The notes beneath the pieces are model-generated. The model was not told where the DNA came from. It saw only the letters and a list, made by a program, of their open reading frames with translations, and did no database searches. A stretch of DNA of 47,956 nt from an uncultured Bacteroidales bacterium (GTDB taxonomy: Bacteria; Bacteroidota; Bacteroidia; Bacteroidales; Muribaculaceae): the NCBI GenBank assembly GCA_902774055.1, contig CACYGX010000021.1:1-47956 (forward strand). Direction: 5' to 3'. Each line of letters opens with the position of its first letter. The first letter of the stretch is position 1. This document shows, in pieces, positions 18,783 to 27,019 of the stretch. A program made the translations under genes and the position numbers.

Positions 18783-20786
18783 ATGAAATTTAAGATTTTG
18801 TTAGTTGTGGCTCTAGCTGCGGTAAGTGGCATGTTAACACGTGCCGGTGTGATTGGCGCCAATGATGCTCGTGGCATTGCATTAGAGGTTTTGTCACAGC
18901 GTCAAGGTGGAAACCGATTGAACAGCAATCAGGGTGACATTCAATTAACCCACACCCGTTACTCGTCATTGTCACCAACAATGCCTGTTTTATACATCTT
19001 CAATGATGACAAGAATGGCGGTTGGGTGATTGTGGCGGCCGAGGACCGCGCAGAACGCGTTTTGGGATATAACCTGAGTGGAAAATTTGACGCCGAGGCA
19101 ATGCCTTGTAATGTGAGCGCATGGCTTGACGAGTATGGTAGTCAGATAGAACACCTCCAACTAAATCCCCAACTGGCTACAACACCCACTGTACAGGGTA
19201 CACGTCTAGCCAGTTTACCTGACATCAGTCCTCTCGTTAAATCGACATGGGATCAAGGATCTCCCTATAACACCCAATGCCCAAAGATCAGTTACTCATA
19301 TCCTTTAGTGGGATGTACGGCCACAGCGATGGCACAGGTCATGTATTACTACAAGTATCCCACTAGTGCATGTTTGGAAATACCATCTTATGTTACCTCT
19401 ACTAAAAAAATGACTGTGCAGGCCCTGCCCGCAACAACATTTGATTGGGATAATATGATGGACTCCTATAGCGGCTCATATAACAGTGCCAATAAAGCAG
19501 CTGTCGCCACGTTGAGTCGTTATAGTGGGCAGGCGGTATGCATGGACTACGGCTTGAACAGCAGCGGGGCATACATTGAACTGATACCCTATGCCCTTGT
19601 GCACTTTTTTGGCTACGATAAGCTTGAACCTGCTCATATGGAGATTAGGGAAAAATATGACGATGAGACCTGGACACAAATGCTTCATGAAGAATTGTCA
19701 AAAGGGCATCCATTGCCCTATTCAGGCAATAACGGCAGTAGCGGAGGTCATTCCTTTATCGTTGATGGCTATCGCAATGGCAGTTTTCACTTGAATTGGG
19801 GCTGGAGTGGTAATTATGACGGATATTTTCAGCTCTCAGCATTCACGCCTTCCACTCATGATTACACGCAGTCGCACAGGGCTGTCTTTGGTATTGAACG
19901 CTCACGTGCCGATCTCAATAGCGATGGCATGATAACCATTGCTGACATTTCAGTGCTGATTGATATGTTATTAGGCATTGTTCCATCTACATCTCAAAGC
20001 GTTGGAGATGTCAATCTTGATGGAACGGTAAGTATAAAAGACGTGTCGGTGTTAATCGATAAACTCTTGGGTGATTCAGAATCAGAAGTTAATTCTGTCA
20101 CTTATACAGTCAATGGCGTTAGCTTCAAAATGGCCTTGGTTGAAGGCGGCACCTTCATGATGGGTGCGACAGCCGAACAAGGGACAGAAGTAGCGGAAGA
20201 TGAATTTCCGGTTCATCAAGTGACACTTTCTTCTTTCTATATCGGCACTACCGAGGTGACTCAGGAACTATGGCAGGCTGTCATGGGCACGAACCCGGGT
20301 GTGATTCCTGGTCCCACTTTGCCTGTCAACAAAGTGAGCTGGGACGATTGCCAACAGTTTATTGCTAAATTGAACACGCTGACTGGAAAACAATTCCGCC
20401 TGCCCACAGAATCCGAATGGGAGTTTGCTGCCAGAGGAGGTGTGAAGAGCCGCGGTTACAAGTACGCTGGCAGTAATGATTTGGCTGCAGTGGCTTGGTA
20501 TGGAGAGAACGCAGGAGCTTCTTTTTGCATGGAAGTTGGTCTTAAGGCTCCAAATGAATTGGGATTATATGACATGAGCGGGAATGTCAGTGAATGGTGC
20601 AGTACTTATTGGGCCGATTACCTCTCGACTGCTCAAACCAATCCCCAGGACCCCGTTACTGGAACCCATCGGTTGTGCCGTGGTGGTAACTGGTATTTTG
20701 AGTCTGATTATTGCCGTGTTTCAAATCGAACCTACTCAACTCCTGATAATGCGACCTCTATCATTGGGCTGCGATTGGCATTATGA
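18783..20786 (+). CDS. Secreted C10 (streptopain-like) protease - dockerin - FGE-fold protein, copy 1
   Basis: A predicted extracellular cysteine protease of 667 residues. Layout: signal peptide 1-21; C10 prodomain/Spi inhibitor-like region about 22-135; peptidase domain about 150-375 with Cys178 (VGCTATAMAQ), His323 (GGHSFIVDGY) and Asn338 (HLNWGW). A dockerin pair follows at 376-430 (ADLNSDGMITIADISVLID and DVNLDGTVSIKDVSVLID). An FGE-sulfatase (SUMF1/C-type-lectin-fold) domain spans about 440-667, with EVTQELWQAVMG, RLPTESEWEFAARGG and LYDMSGNVSEWC. In the FGE domain, Phe639 replaces the first catalytic Cys while Cys644 remains, so oxidase activity is unlikely and a binding role is plausible. 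First of three tandem paralogues. Confidence 0.92.
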   Translation: MKFKILLVVALAAVSGMLTRAGVIGANDARGIALEVLSQRQGGNRLNSNQGDIQLTHTRYSSLSPTMPVLYIFNDDKNGGWVIVAAEDRAERVLGYNLSGKFDAEAMPCNVSAWLDEYGSQIEHLQLNPQLATTPTVQGTRLASLPDISPLVKSTWDQGSPYNTQCPKISYSYPLVGCTATAMAQVMYYYKYPTSACLEIPSYVTSTKKMTVQALPATTFDWDNMMDSYSGSYNSANKAAVATLSRYSGQAVCMDYGLNSSGAYIELIPYALVHFFGYDKLEPAHMEIREKYDDETWTQMLHEELSKGHPLPYSGNNGSSGGHSFIVDGYRNGSFHLNWGWSGNYDGYFQLSAFTPSTHDYTQSHRAVFGIERSRADLNSDGMITIADISVLIDMLLGIVPSTSQSVGDVNLDGTVSIKDVSVLIDKLLGDSESEVNSVTYTVNGVSFKMALVEGGTFMMGATAEQGTEVAEDEFPVHQVTLSSFYIGTTEVTQELWQAVMGTNPGVIPGPTLPVNKVSWDDCQQFIAKLNTLTGKQFRLPTESEWEFAARGGVKSRGYKYAGSNDLAAVAWYGENAGASFCMEVGLKAPNELGLYDMSGNVSEWCSTYWADYLSTAQTNPQDPVTGTHRLCRGGNWYFESDYCRVSNRTYSTPDNATSIIGLRLAL

Positions 20787-20804
20787 CGTGTTAGTTGATG
20801 ATAA

Positions 20805-20832
20805 TTGGCGGTATTCATTAAGGAAATTTTCT
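20805..20832 (+). repeat. Conserved spacer element in the C10 array, occurrence 1
   Basis: A 28-nt stretch containing ggcggtattcattaaggaaa, identical to 22885-22912 and located between a stop and the next C10 start. It is more conserved than parts of the coding sequence. It may be only a relic of duplication or may affect expression of the next copy. Confidence 0.7.
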
Positions 20833-20853
20833 ATCACTTAACTATAAACTAGT

Positions 20854-22866
20854 ATGAGAACTAGAATTTTACTCATTGCGTCCCTAGTTGCTCTTGCGGC
20901 AACGAGTGGTGTGTTTGTAGCTCATGCCGGTGTGATTGGCACCAATGATGCTCGTGGCATTGCATTAGAAGTATTGTCACAGCGCCAAGGTGGAAACCGA
21001 TTGAACAGCAGCCAGAGTGACATACAGTTAACTCACACCCGTTACTCGTCATTGTCACCAACAATGCCTGTTTTATACATCTTCAATGATGACAAGAATG
21101 GCGGTTGGGTGATTGTGTCTGCCGAGGACCGCGCCCGGCACGTTTTGGGATATAACCTGAGTGGAAAATTTGACGCCGATGCAATGCCGTGTAATGTGAG
21201 CGCATGGCTTGACGAGTATGGCAGTCAGATAGAAAAGCTTCAAATGAATCCCCAACTGGCTACAAAACCAGCCGTCAAGAACCCTCGCTTGGCAAGTCTA
21301 TCCAACATTGATCCTCTCATCACATCCACTTGGAATCAGAGTTATCCCTTTAACGACCAATGTCCAACAATATCTGATGAATATCCTTATGCAGGATGTA
21401 CAGCCATCGCCATGGCTCAAGTTATGAACTACTACAAGTATCCCACAAGTTCATGCTTGGCAATTCCGTCCTATGTTACTAAAACCAAAAAAGTGACTGT
21501 GCCGGCTCTGCCTCCAACAACATTTGATTGGGGAAATATTTTGGACTCCTACTTTGAATCATTTACCGATGACAATGTAAATGCTGTCGCTAAATTGATA
21601 CGTTACTGCGGACAAGCGGTATGCATGGACTACGGTTTGGGCAGCAGCGCGGCCTATCTTGAACTGATTCCCTATGCACTTGGATATTTTTTTGGTTACG
21701 ATAAGAAGGACCCGGCTCACATATATACCAGGTCGAGATATAGCGATGAGACTTGGACACTAATGCTTTATGAGGAGTTGTTAAAAGGACACCCGCTGCC
21801 TTATGCTGGCAATAATGGTAGTAGTGGCGGTCATTCTTTCGTCGTTGACGGTTATCGCGATGGCAGTTTTCACTTGAATTGGGGCTGGAAAGGTAGTTTT
21901 GATGGATATTTTCAACTTTCAGCCTTTACACCGGGAGGCCAAAATTACACTCAATCTCATAGGGCCGTCTTTGGAATTGACCGTTATCGTGACGATGTCA
22001 ATGGTGATGGTGAAGTGAGTGTAGCCGATGTCAACGCTGTGATTAATTTTATACTGGCAGGTGATACAGATCTAAGAGGTGATGTGAATGCCGATAACGA
22101 GGTGAATATCGCCGATTTTAACGCTGTGATTAATACTATCTTGGAAGGCAACTCATCACCCTCTGACCAAGTCGCTGAGACGTATACCGTCAACGGCATC
22201 AGCTTTAAAATGGTCAAGGTTGAAGGTGGTACCTTCATGATGGGCGCAACTGAAGAACAAGGAGCGGGAGTATCGTCCAACGAGAAACCTGTTCATCAAG
22301 TTACACTCTCCACTTTCTATATCGGCAGCACCGAAGTGACACAAGAACTCTGGCAGGCTGTCATGGGTAATTATCCGAGTGTGATTCTTGGACCCACTTT
22401 GCCTGTTAACAAAGTGAGCTGGGACGATTGCCAGCAGTTCATTGCTAAATTGAACACATTGACTGGAAAGCAATTCCGCCTGCCCACTGAATCTGAGTGG
22501 GAATTTGCCGCCAGGGGTGGTGTAAAAAGCGCTGGCTACAAGTATGCAGGCAGCAATGATTTAGCGTCAGTGGGTTGGTATGAGGAGAATGCAGGGGATT
22601 CTTATGGCATGGAAGTCGGCTTGAGGGCTCCTAACGAATTGGGCTTGTATGACATGAGTGGAAATGTTTGTGAATGGTGCGCGACTTATTGGGGTGGCTA
22701 CCCCTCAAGTGCCCAAACCGATCCTCAGGGTCCCACCTCGGGAACCTATCGGGTCTATCGCGGTGGCAATTGGTATTCTAATGCAAGCTTCTGCCGCGTT
22801 GCAAGACGTAATGGTGCAACTCCCGATTATTTGTCTTCTGTCATTGGCTTTAGGTTGGCATTATGA
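20854..22866 (+). CDS. Secreted C10 (streptopain-like) protease - dockerin - FGE-fold protein, copy 2
   Basis: 670 residues with the same layout as its neighbours: signal peptide 1-25, C10 prodomain about 26-140, peptidase domain with Cys182 (AGCTAIAMAQ), His327 (GGHSFVVDGY) and Asn342. The dockerin at about 380-432 is of a different class (DVNGDGEVSVADVNAVIN and DVNADNEVNIADFNAVIN) from copies 1 and 3. It is closer to that of the S8 protease starting at 33711. The FGE-fold domain spans about 443-670; Ser642 stands where the first catalytic Cys is expected and Cys647 is retained. All protease catalytic residues are intact, so it is probably active. Substrates are unknown. Confidence 0.92.
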   Translation: MRTRILLIASLVALAATSGVFVAHAGVIGTNDARGIALEVLSQRQGGNRLNSSQSDIQLTHTRYSSLSPTMPVLYIFNDDKNGGWVIVSAEDRARHVLGYNLSGKFDADAMPCNVSAWLDEYGSQIEKLQMNPQLATKPAVKNPRLASLSNIDPLITSTWNQSYPFNDQCPTISDEYPYAGCTAIAMAQVMNYYKYPTSSCLAIPSYVTKTKKVTVPALPPTTFDWGNILDSYFESFTDDNVNAVAKLIRYCGQAVCMDYGLGSSAAYLELIPYALGYFFGYDKKDPAHIYTRSRYSDETWTLMLYEELLKGHPLPYAGNNGSSGGHSFVVDGYRDGSFHLNWGWKGSFDGYFQLSAFTPGGQNYTQSHRAVFGIDRYRDDVNGDGEVSVADVNAVINFILAGDTDLRGDVNADNEVNIADFNAVINTILEGNSSPSDQVAETYTVNGISFKMVKVEGGTFMMGATEEQGAGVSSNEKPVHQVTLSTFYIGSTEVTQELWQAVMGNYPSVILGPTLPVNKVSWDDCQQFIAKLNTLTGKQFRLPTESEWEFAARGGVKSAGYKYAGSNDLASVGWYEENAGDSYGMEVGLRAPNELGLYDMSGNVCEWCATYWGGYPSSAQTDPQGPTSGTYRVYRGGNWYSNASFCRVARRNGATPDYLSSVIGFRLAL

Positions 22867-22884
22867 TGTGTTAATTGATGATTC

Positions 22885-22912
22885 TTGGCGGTATTCATTA
22901 AGGAAATTTTCT
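22885..22912 (+). repeat. Conserved spacer element in the C10 array, occurrence 2
   Basis: Identical over 28 nt to 20805-20832, in the equivalent position between copies 2 and 3. The spacer then continues to ttaactatataatatt before the copy 3 ATG. Confidence 0.7.
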
Positions 22913-22934
22913 AACAATTTAACTATATAATATT

Positions 22935-24950
22935 ATGAGAAATAGAATCTTGTTTATTATGGCACTTGTTGTTCTTGCAGCAACAAGCGGTGTGTTTGTA
23001 GCACATGCTAGTGTGATTGGCGCCAATGATGCTCGTGGCATTGCATTAGAGGTTTTGTCACAGCGTCAAGGTGGAAACCGATTGAACAGCAATCAGAGTG
23101 ACATTCAATTAACCCACACCCGTTATTCGACATTGTCACCAACTATGCCTGTATTTTACATCTTCAATGATGACAAGAATGGCGGTTGGGTGATTGTATC
23201 TGCCGAGGACCGCGCCCAGCACGTTTTGGGATATAATCTGAGTGGAAAATTTGACGCCGAGGCAATGCCTTGCAATGTGAGCGCATGGCTTGACGAGTAT
23301 GGTAGTCAGATAGAACACCTCCAACTGAATCCCCAACTGGCAACCAAGCCATCCATTCAGGGCGCACGCTTGGCCAGTCTTTCCAACATTGATCCTCTCA
23401 TCACTACAACATGGAATCAGGGTTATCCCTATCACGAGCAGTGTCCCAAAATCAATAATGAATATCCTTATACGGGATGTACGGCCACCGCATTTGCTCA
23501 GATCATGAATTATTACAAGTATCCCACTAGTGCATGTGCGGCCATTCCGTCTTATATTACTAAAACAGTGGGGATGACTGTGCCTGAGTTGCCTGCAACA
23601 ACATTTGATTGGGATAATATGTTGGACTCTTATAGCGGCTCATACACCAATGCCAATAAAGACGCTGTTGCTAAGTTGATGCGTTATTGCGGACAGGCGA
23701 CATGCATGGATTACACTTTAAGCAGTAGCGCGGCTTATATTGAACTGATACCCTATACTATTAGCTACTATTTCGGTTATGATAAGCTTGATCCCGCCCA
23801 TATGGAGGCTAGGGAAAGATTCGATGATGAAATATGGACGCAAATGGTACATGACGAGTTGTCAAAAGGGCGCCCATTAGCCTATGCTGGCGGCAACGAC
23901 AATGGTGGTGCCCATACTTTCATTGTTGACGGTTATCGCAATGGCGATTTTCACTTGAATTGGGGTTGGGGTGGTCGATTTGACGGTTATTTTCAGCTCT
24001 CGGCTTTCACACCCTCCACTCATGATTACACCAAGTCCCACAGAGCCGTTTTCGGCATTGTTCCAAAACGTGCCGATATCAATGGTGATGGCATGATAAA
24101 CATTGCTGACCTTTCGGTGCTGATTGATATGCTGTTGGGGATTGTTCCTACCACATCTCAGACTGTCGGGGACATCGATCTTGATGGAACGGTAGCCATA
24201 AGTGACGTTTCGGCGTTAATTGACAAACTCTTGGGCGATACAGAATCTGCAGGAAGTATTGAAACATATACCGTCAACGGCGTCAGCTTTAAAATGGTTA
24301 AGGTTGACGGCGGCACCTTCATGATGGGCGCGACTCCCGAACAAGGGGAAGAAGCATCGTCCAACGAGAAACCAGTTCATCAAGTGACACTCTCCTCTTT
24401 CTATATCGGCAGTACCGAGGTGACACAGGAACTCTGGCAGGCTATCATGGGGAATAATCCGAGTGTGATTCCTGGCTGTACTTTGCCCGTCAATAGAGTG
24501 AGCTGGGACGATTGCCAGCAGTTCATTACTAAATTGAACACGCTGACTGGAAAGCAATTCCGCCTGCCCACCGAATCGGAGTGGGAGTTTGCCGCCCGAG
24601 GTGGTGTGAAAAGTGCTGGCTACAAGTATGCGGGCAGCAATGTTCTAGCGTCAGTAGGTTGGTATGATGAAAACGCGTGGGCTTCCTATTGCATGGAAGT
24701 TGGCCTGAAGGCTCCTAACGAATTGGGTTTGTATGACATGAGTGGAAATGTCAGTGAATGGTGCGCTACCTATTGGGGTGGGTACTCATCGACAGCACAA
24801 ACCGATCCACAGGGCCCCACTTCGGGAACCTATCGAATTTATCGCGGTGGCAGTTGGTATATTGAAGCCAACAATTGCCGCGTTGCAAGACGTATGGGTA
24901 CAACTCCCGAAAAAGCGACTTCTCTCATTGGCCTGAGGTTGGCATTATGA
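22935..24950 (+). CDS. Secreted C10 (streptopain-like) protease - dockerin - FGE-fold protein, copy 3
   Basis: 671 residues: signal peptide 1-25, C10 prodomain about 26-140, peptidase domain with Cys182 (TGCTATAFAQ), His327 (GGAHTFIVDGY) and Asn342. The glycine-rich loop before the catalytic His is rewritten (GGNDNGGAH here, GNNGSSGGH in copies 1 and 2), so substrate access may differ. The dockerin pair at about 379-434 is of the copy-1 class (DINGDGMINIADLSVLID and DIDLDGTVAISDVSALID). The FGE-fold domain at about 443-671 has Ile643 in place of the first catalytic Cys and keeps Cys648. A strong hairpin terminator follows, closing the array. Confidence 0.92.
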   Translation: MRNRILFIMALVVLAATSGVFVAHASVIGANDARGIALEVLSQRQGGNRLNSNQSDIQLTHTRYSTLSPTMPVFYIFNDDKNGGWVIVSAEDRAQHVLGYNLSGKFDAEAMPCNVSAWLDEYGSQIEHLQLNPQLATKPSIQGARLASLSNIDPLITTTWNQGYPYHEQCPKINNEYPYTGCTATAFAQIMNYYKYPTSACAAIPSYITKTVGMTVPELPATTFDWDNMLDSYSGSYTNANKDAVAKLMRYCGQATCMDYTLSSSAAYIELIPYTISYYFGYDKLDPAHMEARERFDDEIWTQMVHDELSKGRPLAYAGGNDNGGAHTFIVDGYRNGDFHLNWGWGGRFDGYFQLSAFTPSTHDYTKSHRAVFGIVPKRADINGDGMINIADLSVLIDMLLGIVPTTSQTVGDIDLDGTVAISDVSALIDKLLGDTESAGSIETYTVNGVSFKMVKVDGGTFMMGATPEQGEEASSNEKPVHQVTLSSFYIGSTEVTQELWQAIMGNNPSVIPGCTLPVNRVSWDDCQQFITKLNTLTGKQFRLPTESEWEFAARGGVKSAGYKYAGSNVLASVGWYDENAWASYCMEVGLKAPNELGLYDMSGNVSEWCATYWGGYSSTAQTDPQGPTSGTYRIYRGGSWYIEANNCRVARRMGTTPEKATSLIGLRLAL

Positions 24951-24976
24951 TGTGTTAATTGCAGTTTGAGATAAGA

Positions 24977-25023
24977 ATGGCGGGGAGAGAAGGAGATTTT
25001 GCTTCTTTCCCTGCCATCTTTTT
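24977..25023 (+). terminator. Intrinsic terminator after the C10 array
   Basis: A 16-bp stem of atggcggggagagaag with cttctttccctgccat, including two G-U pairs, around a 9-nt loop, followed by ctttttat. It lies 26 nt after the copy 3 stop. Confidence 0.8.
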
Positions 25024-25100
25024 ATGACAAGTTTCTGGGAATTTTGGCGGTTTGTCAGCGGTTTATCCCGTCTTTTAGGTCCCAAGTCAATACTTTTTTG

Positions 25101-25108
25101 TAATTTTG
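25101..25108 (+). promoter_or_regulatory. Bacteroidetes -7 box (TAATTTTG) for the tsaB operon
   Basis: Exact TAnnTTTG match 20 nt upstream of the tsaB ATG. A weak -33 candidate (TTTA, 25074-25077) lies 23 nt further upstream. A purine-rich tagagga element precedes the start. Confidence 0.5.
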
Positions 25109-25128
25109 CACGTTTTTAGATAGAGGAA

Positions 25129-25848
25129 ATGGCGAATATCCTGCACATAGAGACATCTACCGATGTTTGCTCGGTAGCGCTGACTAGCGAAGGACAAGTA
25201 CTGGACCATAACGAGAACTATGAGGGGCAGACCCATGCCACACTGCTGAGCGAGTATGTCCAGAACATGCTCAAATATGCCCGTTCCCGTGAGTTAAAAC
25301 TCGATGCGATAGCAGTGAGCATCGGCCCCGGTTCCTATACGGGCCTGCGCATTGGCTTGAGCGAATCCAAGGGCTTGGCATTTGGCCTAGATATCCCTCT
25401 CATCGGTGTGAACACCCTTCAGTTGCTGACGGTCAGCACGATGTTCAATCACTTTATTGACGAGGACAAGGTGCTGTATGTGCCGATGATTGATGCTCGC
25501 CGCATGGAGGTGTACACGGCCGCCTATTCGCCAGCACTTGAAGCGATTATCGAGCCTCAGGCAATGATTCTCGACGAACACTCATTTAAGGACCTGTTGA
25601 GTCAAGGCTATACGCTCGTGATGATGGGAAACGGAAGCACAAAGGCTCAAACCGTGATTACCCATGAGCGTGTCCGTTTTATCGACGGTGTGAAGCCCGT
25701 GGCGGTTGATATGCTTGCCCTGGCTGAGCGCGCCTGGCGTGAGAAGGATTTCATCGACGTGGCCTATAGCACTCCCCTTTATCTAAAAGAGTTTCAAGCC
25801 ACACGCCCCAGAAATCCGCTGGGCAAACAACTAGAAACCAACAACTAG
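25129..25848 (+). CDS. tsaB: tRNA threonylcarbamoyladenosine biosynthesis protein TsaB
   Basis: A partner of TsaD and TsaE in making the t6A37 modification of ANN-decoding tRNAs. The 239 residues show the ASKHA-fold start (MANILHIETSTDVCSVAL) and the family signature SIGPGSYTGLRIGLSESKGL near residues 64-83. The conserved VPMIDARRMEVY segment lies near 118. Length is normal. First gene of a housekeeping run with 10-36 bp gaps. Confidence 0.96.
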   Translation: MANILHIETSTDVCSVALTSEGQVLDHNENYEGQTHATLLSEYVQNMLKYARSRELKLDAIAVSIGPGSYTGLRIGLSESKGLAFGLDIPLIGVNTLQLLTVSTMFNHFIDEDKVLYVPMIDARRMEVYTAAYSPALEAIIEPQAMILDEHSFKDLLSQGYTLVMMGNGSTKAQTVITHERVRFIDGVKPVAVDMLALAERAWREKDFIDVAYSTPLYLKEFQATRPRNPLGKQLETNN

Positions 25849-25858
25849 AGACAAATAT

Positions 25859-26455
25859 ATGTTGACGTATAACTCATTAATGAAGAAACTGGTGCTGCCT
25901 GAGTATGGCCGCAATATCCAGCAGATGGTGGACCACTGCCTGACGATAGAAGATCGCAACGAGCGCACTCGTTGTGCTTTCACCATTGTGCAGAACATGG
26001 CCAACATGTTCCCTCAACTGCGTGGTGAGCAGGATTATCAGCACAAGTTATGGGACCACTTGATGATCATGAGCGGTTTCCAGCTAGATGTGGATTTCCC
26101 TTTCGATGACATCATCAAGGAAGAGAATCTGGACACGAAGCCAGTCCCCATCAACTATGAGTTGGAGCCCATCGAGTTTCGTCATTATGGTAAGAATATC
26201 GAGAGAATGATTGCCCGCGCTGCTGAGTACCCTGAGGGCGAAGAGCGCGACGCCCTGGTCATGCTGCTGGCCAATCACATGAAGAAACTCATCTTCCAAA
26301 TCAATAACGAGGATGTGGAAGATGCTAAGATCTTTAAGGATTTGGCCCGTTATAGCCATGGCGCTATACGGCTTGACCCCGAGACCCATCACCTGCACGA
26401 GTATCAGGTGGTGAAGCCCGCCCAACCCGCTGGCAAGAAGAAAAAAAAGAAGTAA
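25859..26455 (+). CDS. DUF4290 family protein
   Basis: A 198-residue soluble protein of a Bacteroidetes-specific family with no known function. The start MLTYNSLMKKLVLPEYGRNI is the family's characteristic N-terminus as I remember it. The body is helical and acidic and the tail ends in a lysine run (GKKKKKK). It lies between tsaB (10 bp gap) and rimM (15 bp gap). The neighbours suggest a link with translation or RNA, but that is inference only. Confidence 0.85.
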   Translation: MLTYNSLMKKLVLPEYGRNIQQMVDHCLTIEDRNERTRCAFTIVQNMANMFPQLRGEQDYQHKLWDHLMIMSGFQLDVDFPFDDIIKEENLDTKPVPINYELEPIEFRHYGKNIERMIARAAEYPEGEERDALVMLLANHMKKLIFQINNEDVEDAKIFKDLARYSHGAIRLDPETHHLHEYQVVKPAQPAGKKKKKK

Positions 26456-26470
26456 CATCCACTGCAACCA

Positions 26471-27007
26471 ATGATTCAACGCGAGGAACTCATAGCAATT
26501 GGCCGTTACAACAAGCCGCATGGTGTAGCCGGGGAAATCTCGGCGACGATCGATATTGACATCGAGACACTTGGCGAGTTGTCATGCCTGGTGAGCGATA
26601 TAGATGGTATTTTTGTGCCCTTCTTTGTTGATGCATGCCGCCCCAAGAGCTCCGAGACCGTTTTGCTCACCATCGACGGCATTGACAGCGAGCAGGAGGC
26701 CTCACGCCTTGTCAACCACGATATCTATGCCCTCAAGCGCGAATACATGCAGTCGAGCCTGGATGCTGATGCCGACGCTTATCCGCTGGACTACTTCATC
26801 GGCTATGAACTGATGGATAGCGATAACACCAGGGTGGGGGAGATCATCGCTGTGGATGAACAAACCGAAAATGCGATCTTTATCGTCGATCGTGATGGTG
26901 AGGAACTCATGGTTCCCGCCACTGATGAATTGATTGTGGAATTTGATATGGACAAGAAAGTGATGGTCATGGATCTGCCCCAAGGGCTGCTTGACCTGAA
27001 CAATTAA
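26471..27007 (+). CDS. rimM: Ribosome maturation factor RimM
   Basis: A 16S rRNA processing factor that binds the 30S subunit through S19. At 178 residues it has the family's usual length. The N-terminal RimM barrel contains IGRYNKPHGVAGEI (the family's GxxxKPHGxxGE signature) and the C-terminal PRC-barrel contains YFIGYELMDSD and LMVPATDELIVEFD. It sits 15 bp after the DUF4290 gene and 12 bp before the OmpA-like gene, consistent with one transcript. Confidence 0.95.
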   Translation: MIQREELIAIGRYNKPHGVAGEISATIDIDIETLGELSCLVSDIDGIFVPFFVDACRPKSSETVLLTIDGIDSEQEASRLVNHDIYALKREYMQSSLDADADAYPLDYFIGYELMDSDNTRVGEIIAVDEQTENAIFIVDRDGEELMVPATDELIVEFDMDKKVMVMDLPQGLLDLNN

Positions 27008-27019
27008 CAGCATAACGAC

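Larger units (their letters stand above)
18783..24961 (+). repeat. Tandem triplication of a C10 protease - dockerin - FGE gene plus spacer
   Basis: Three head-to-tail genes of 667, 670 and 671 codons are separated by spacers of 67 and 68 bp. The repeat unit includes the 3' spacer. Spacers 1 and 2 share 28 identical bases, and the sequence after copy 3 matches the start of spacer 2 (ttatgatgtgttaattg) before diverging near 24961, marking the likely right breakpoint. Confidence 0.9.

Noticed and set aside
18783-24950. Reading the C10 array proteins as active sulfatase-maturing enzymes
   Set aside because: The first catalytic Cys is missing in all three copies and no sulfatase gene lies nearby.
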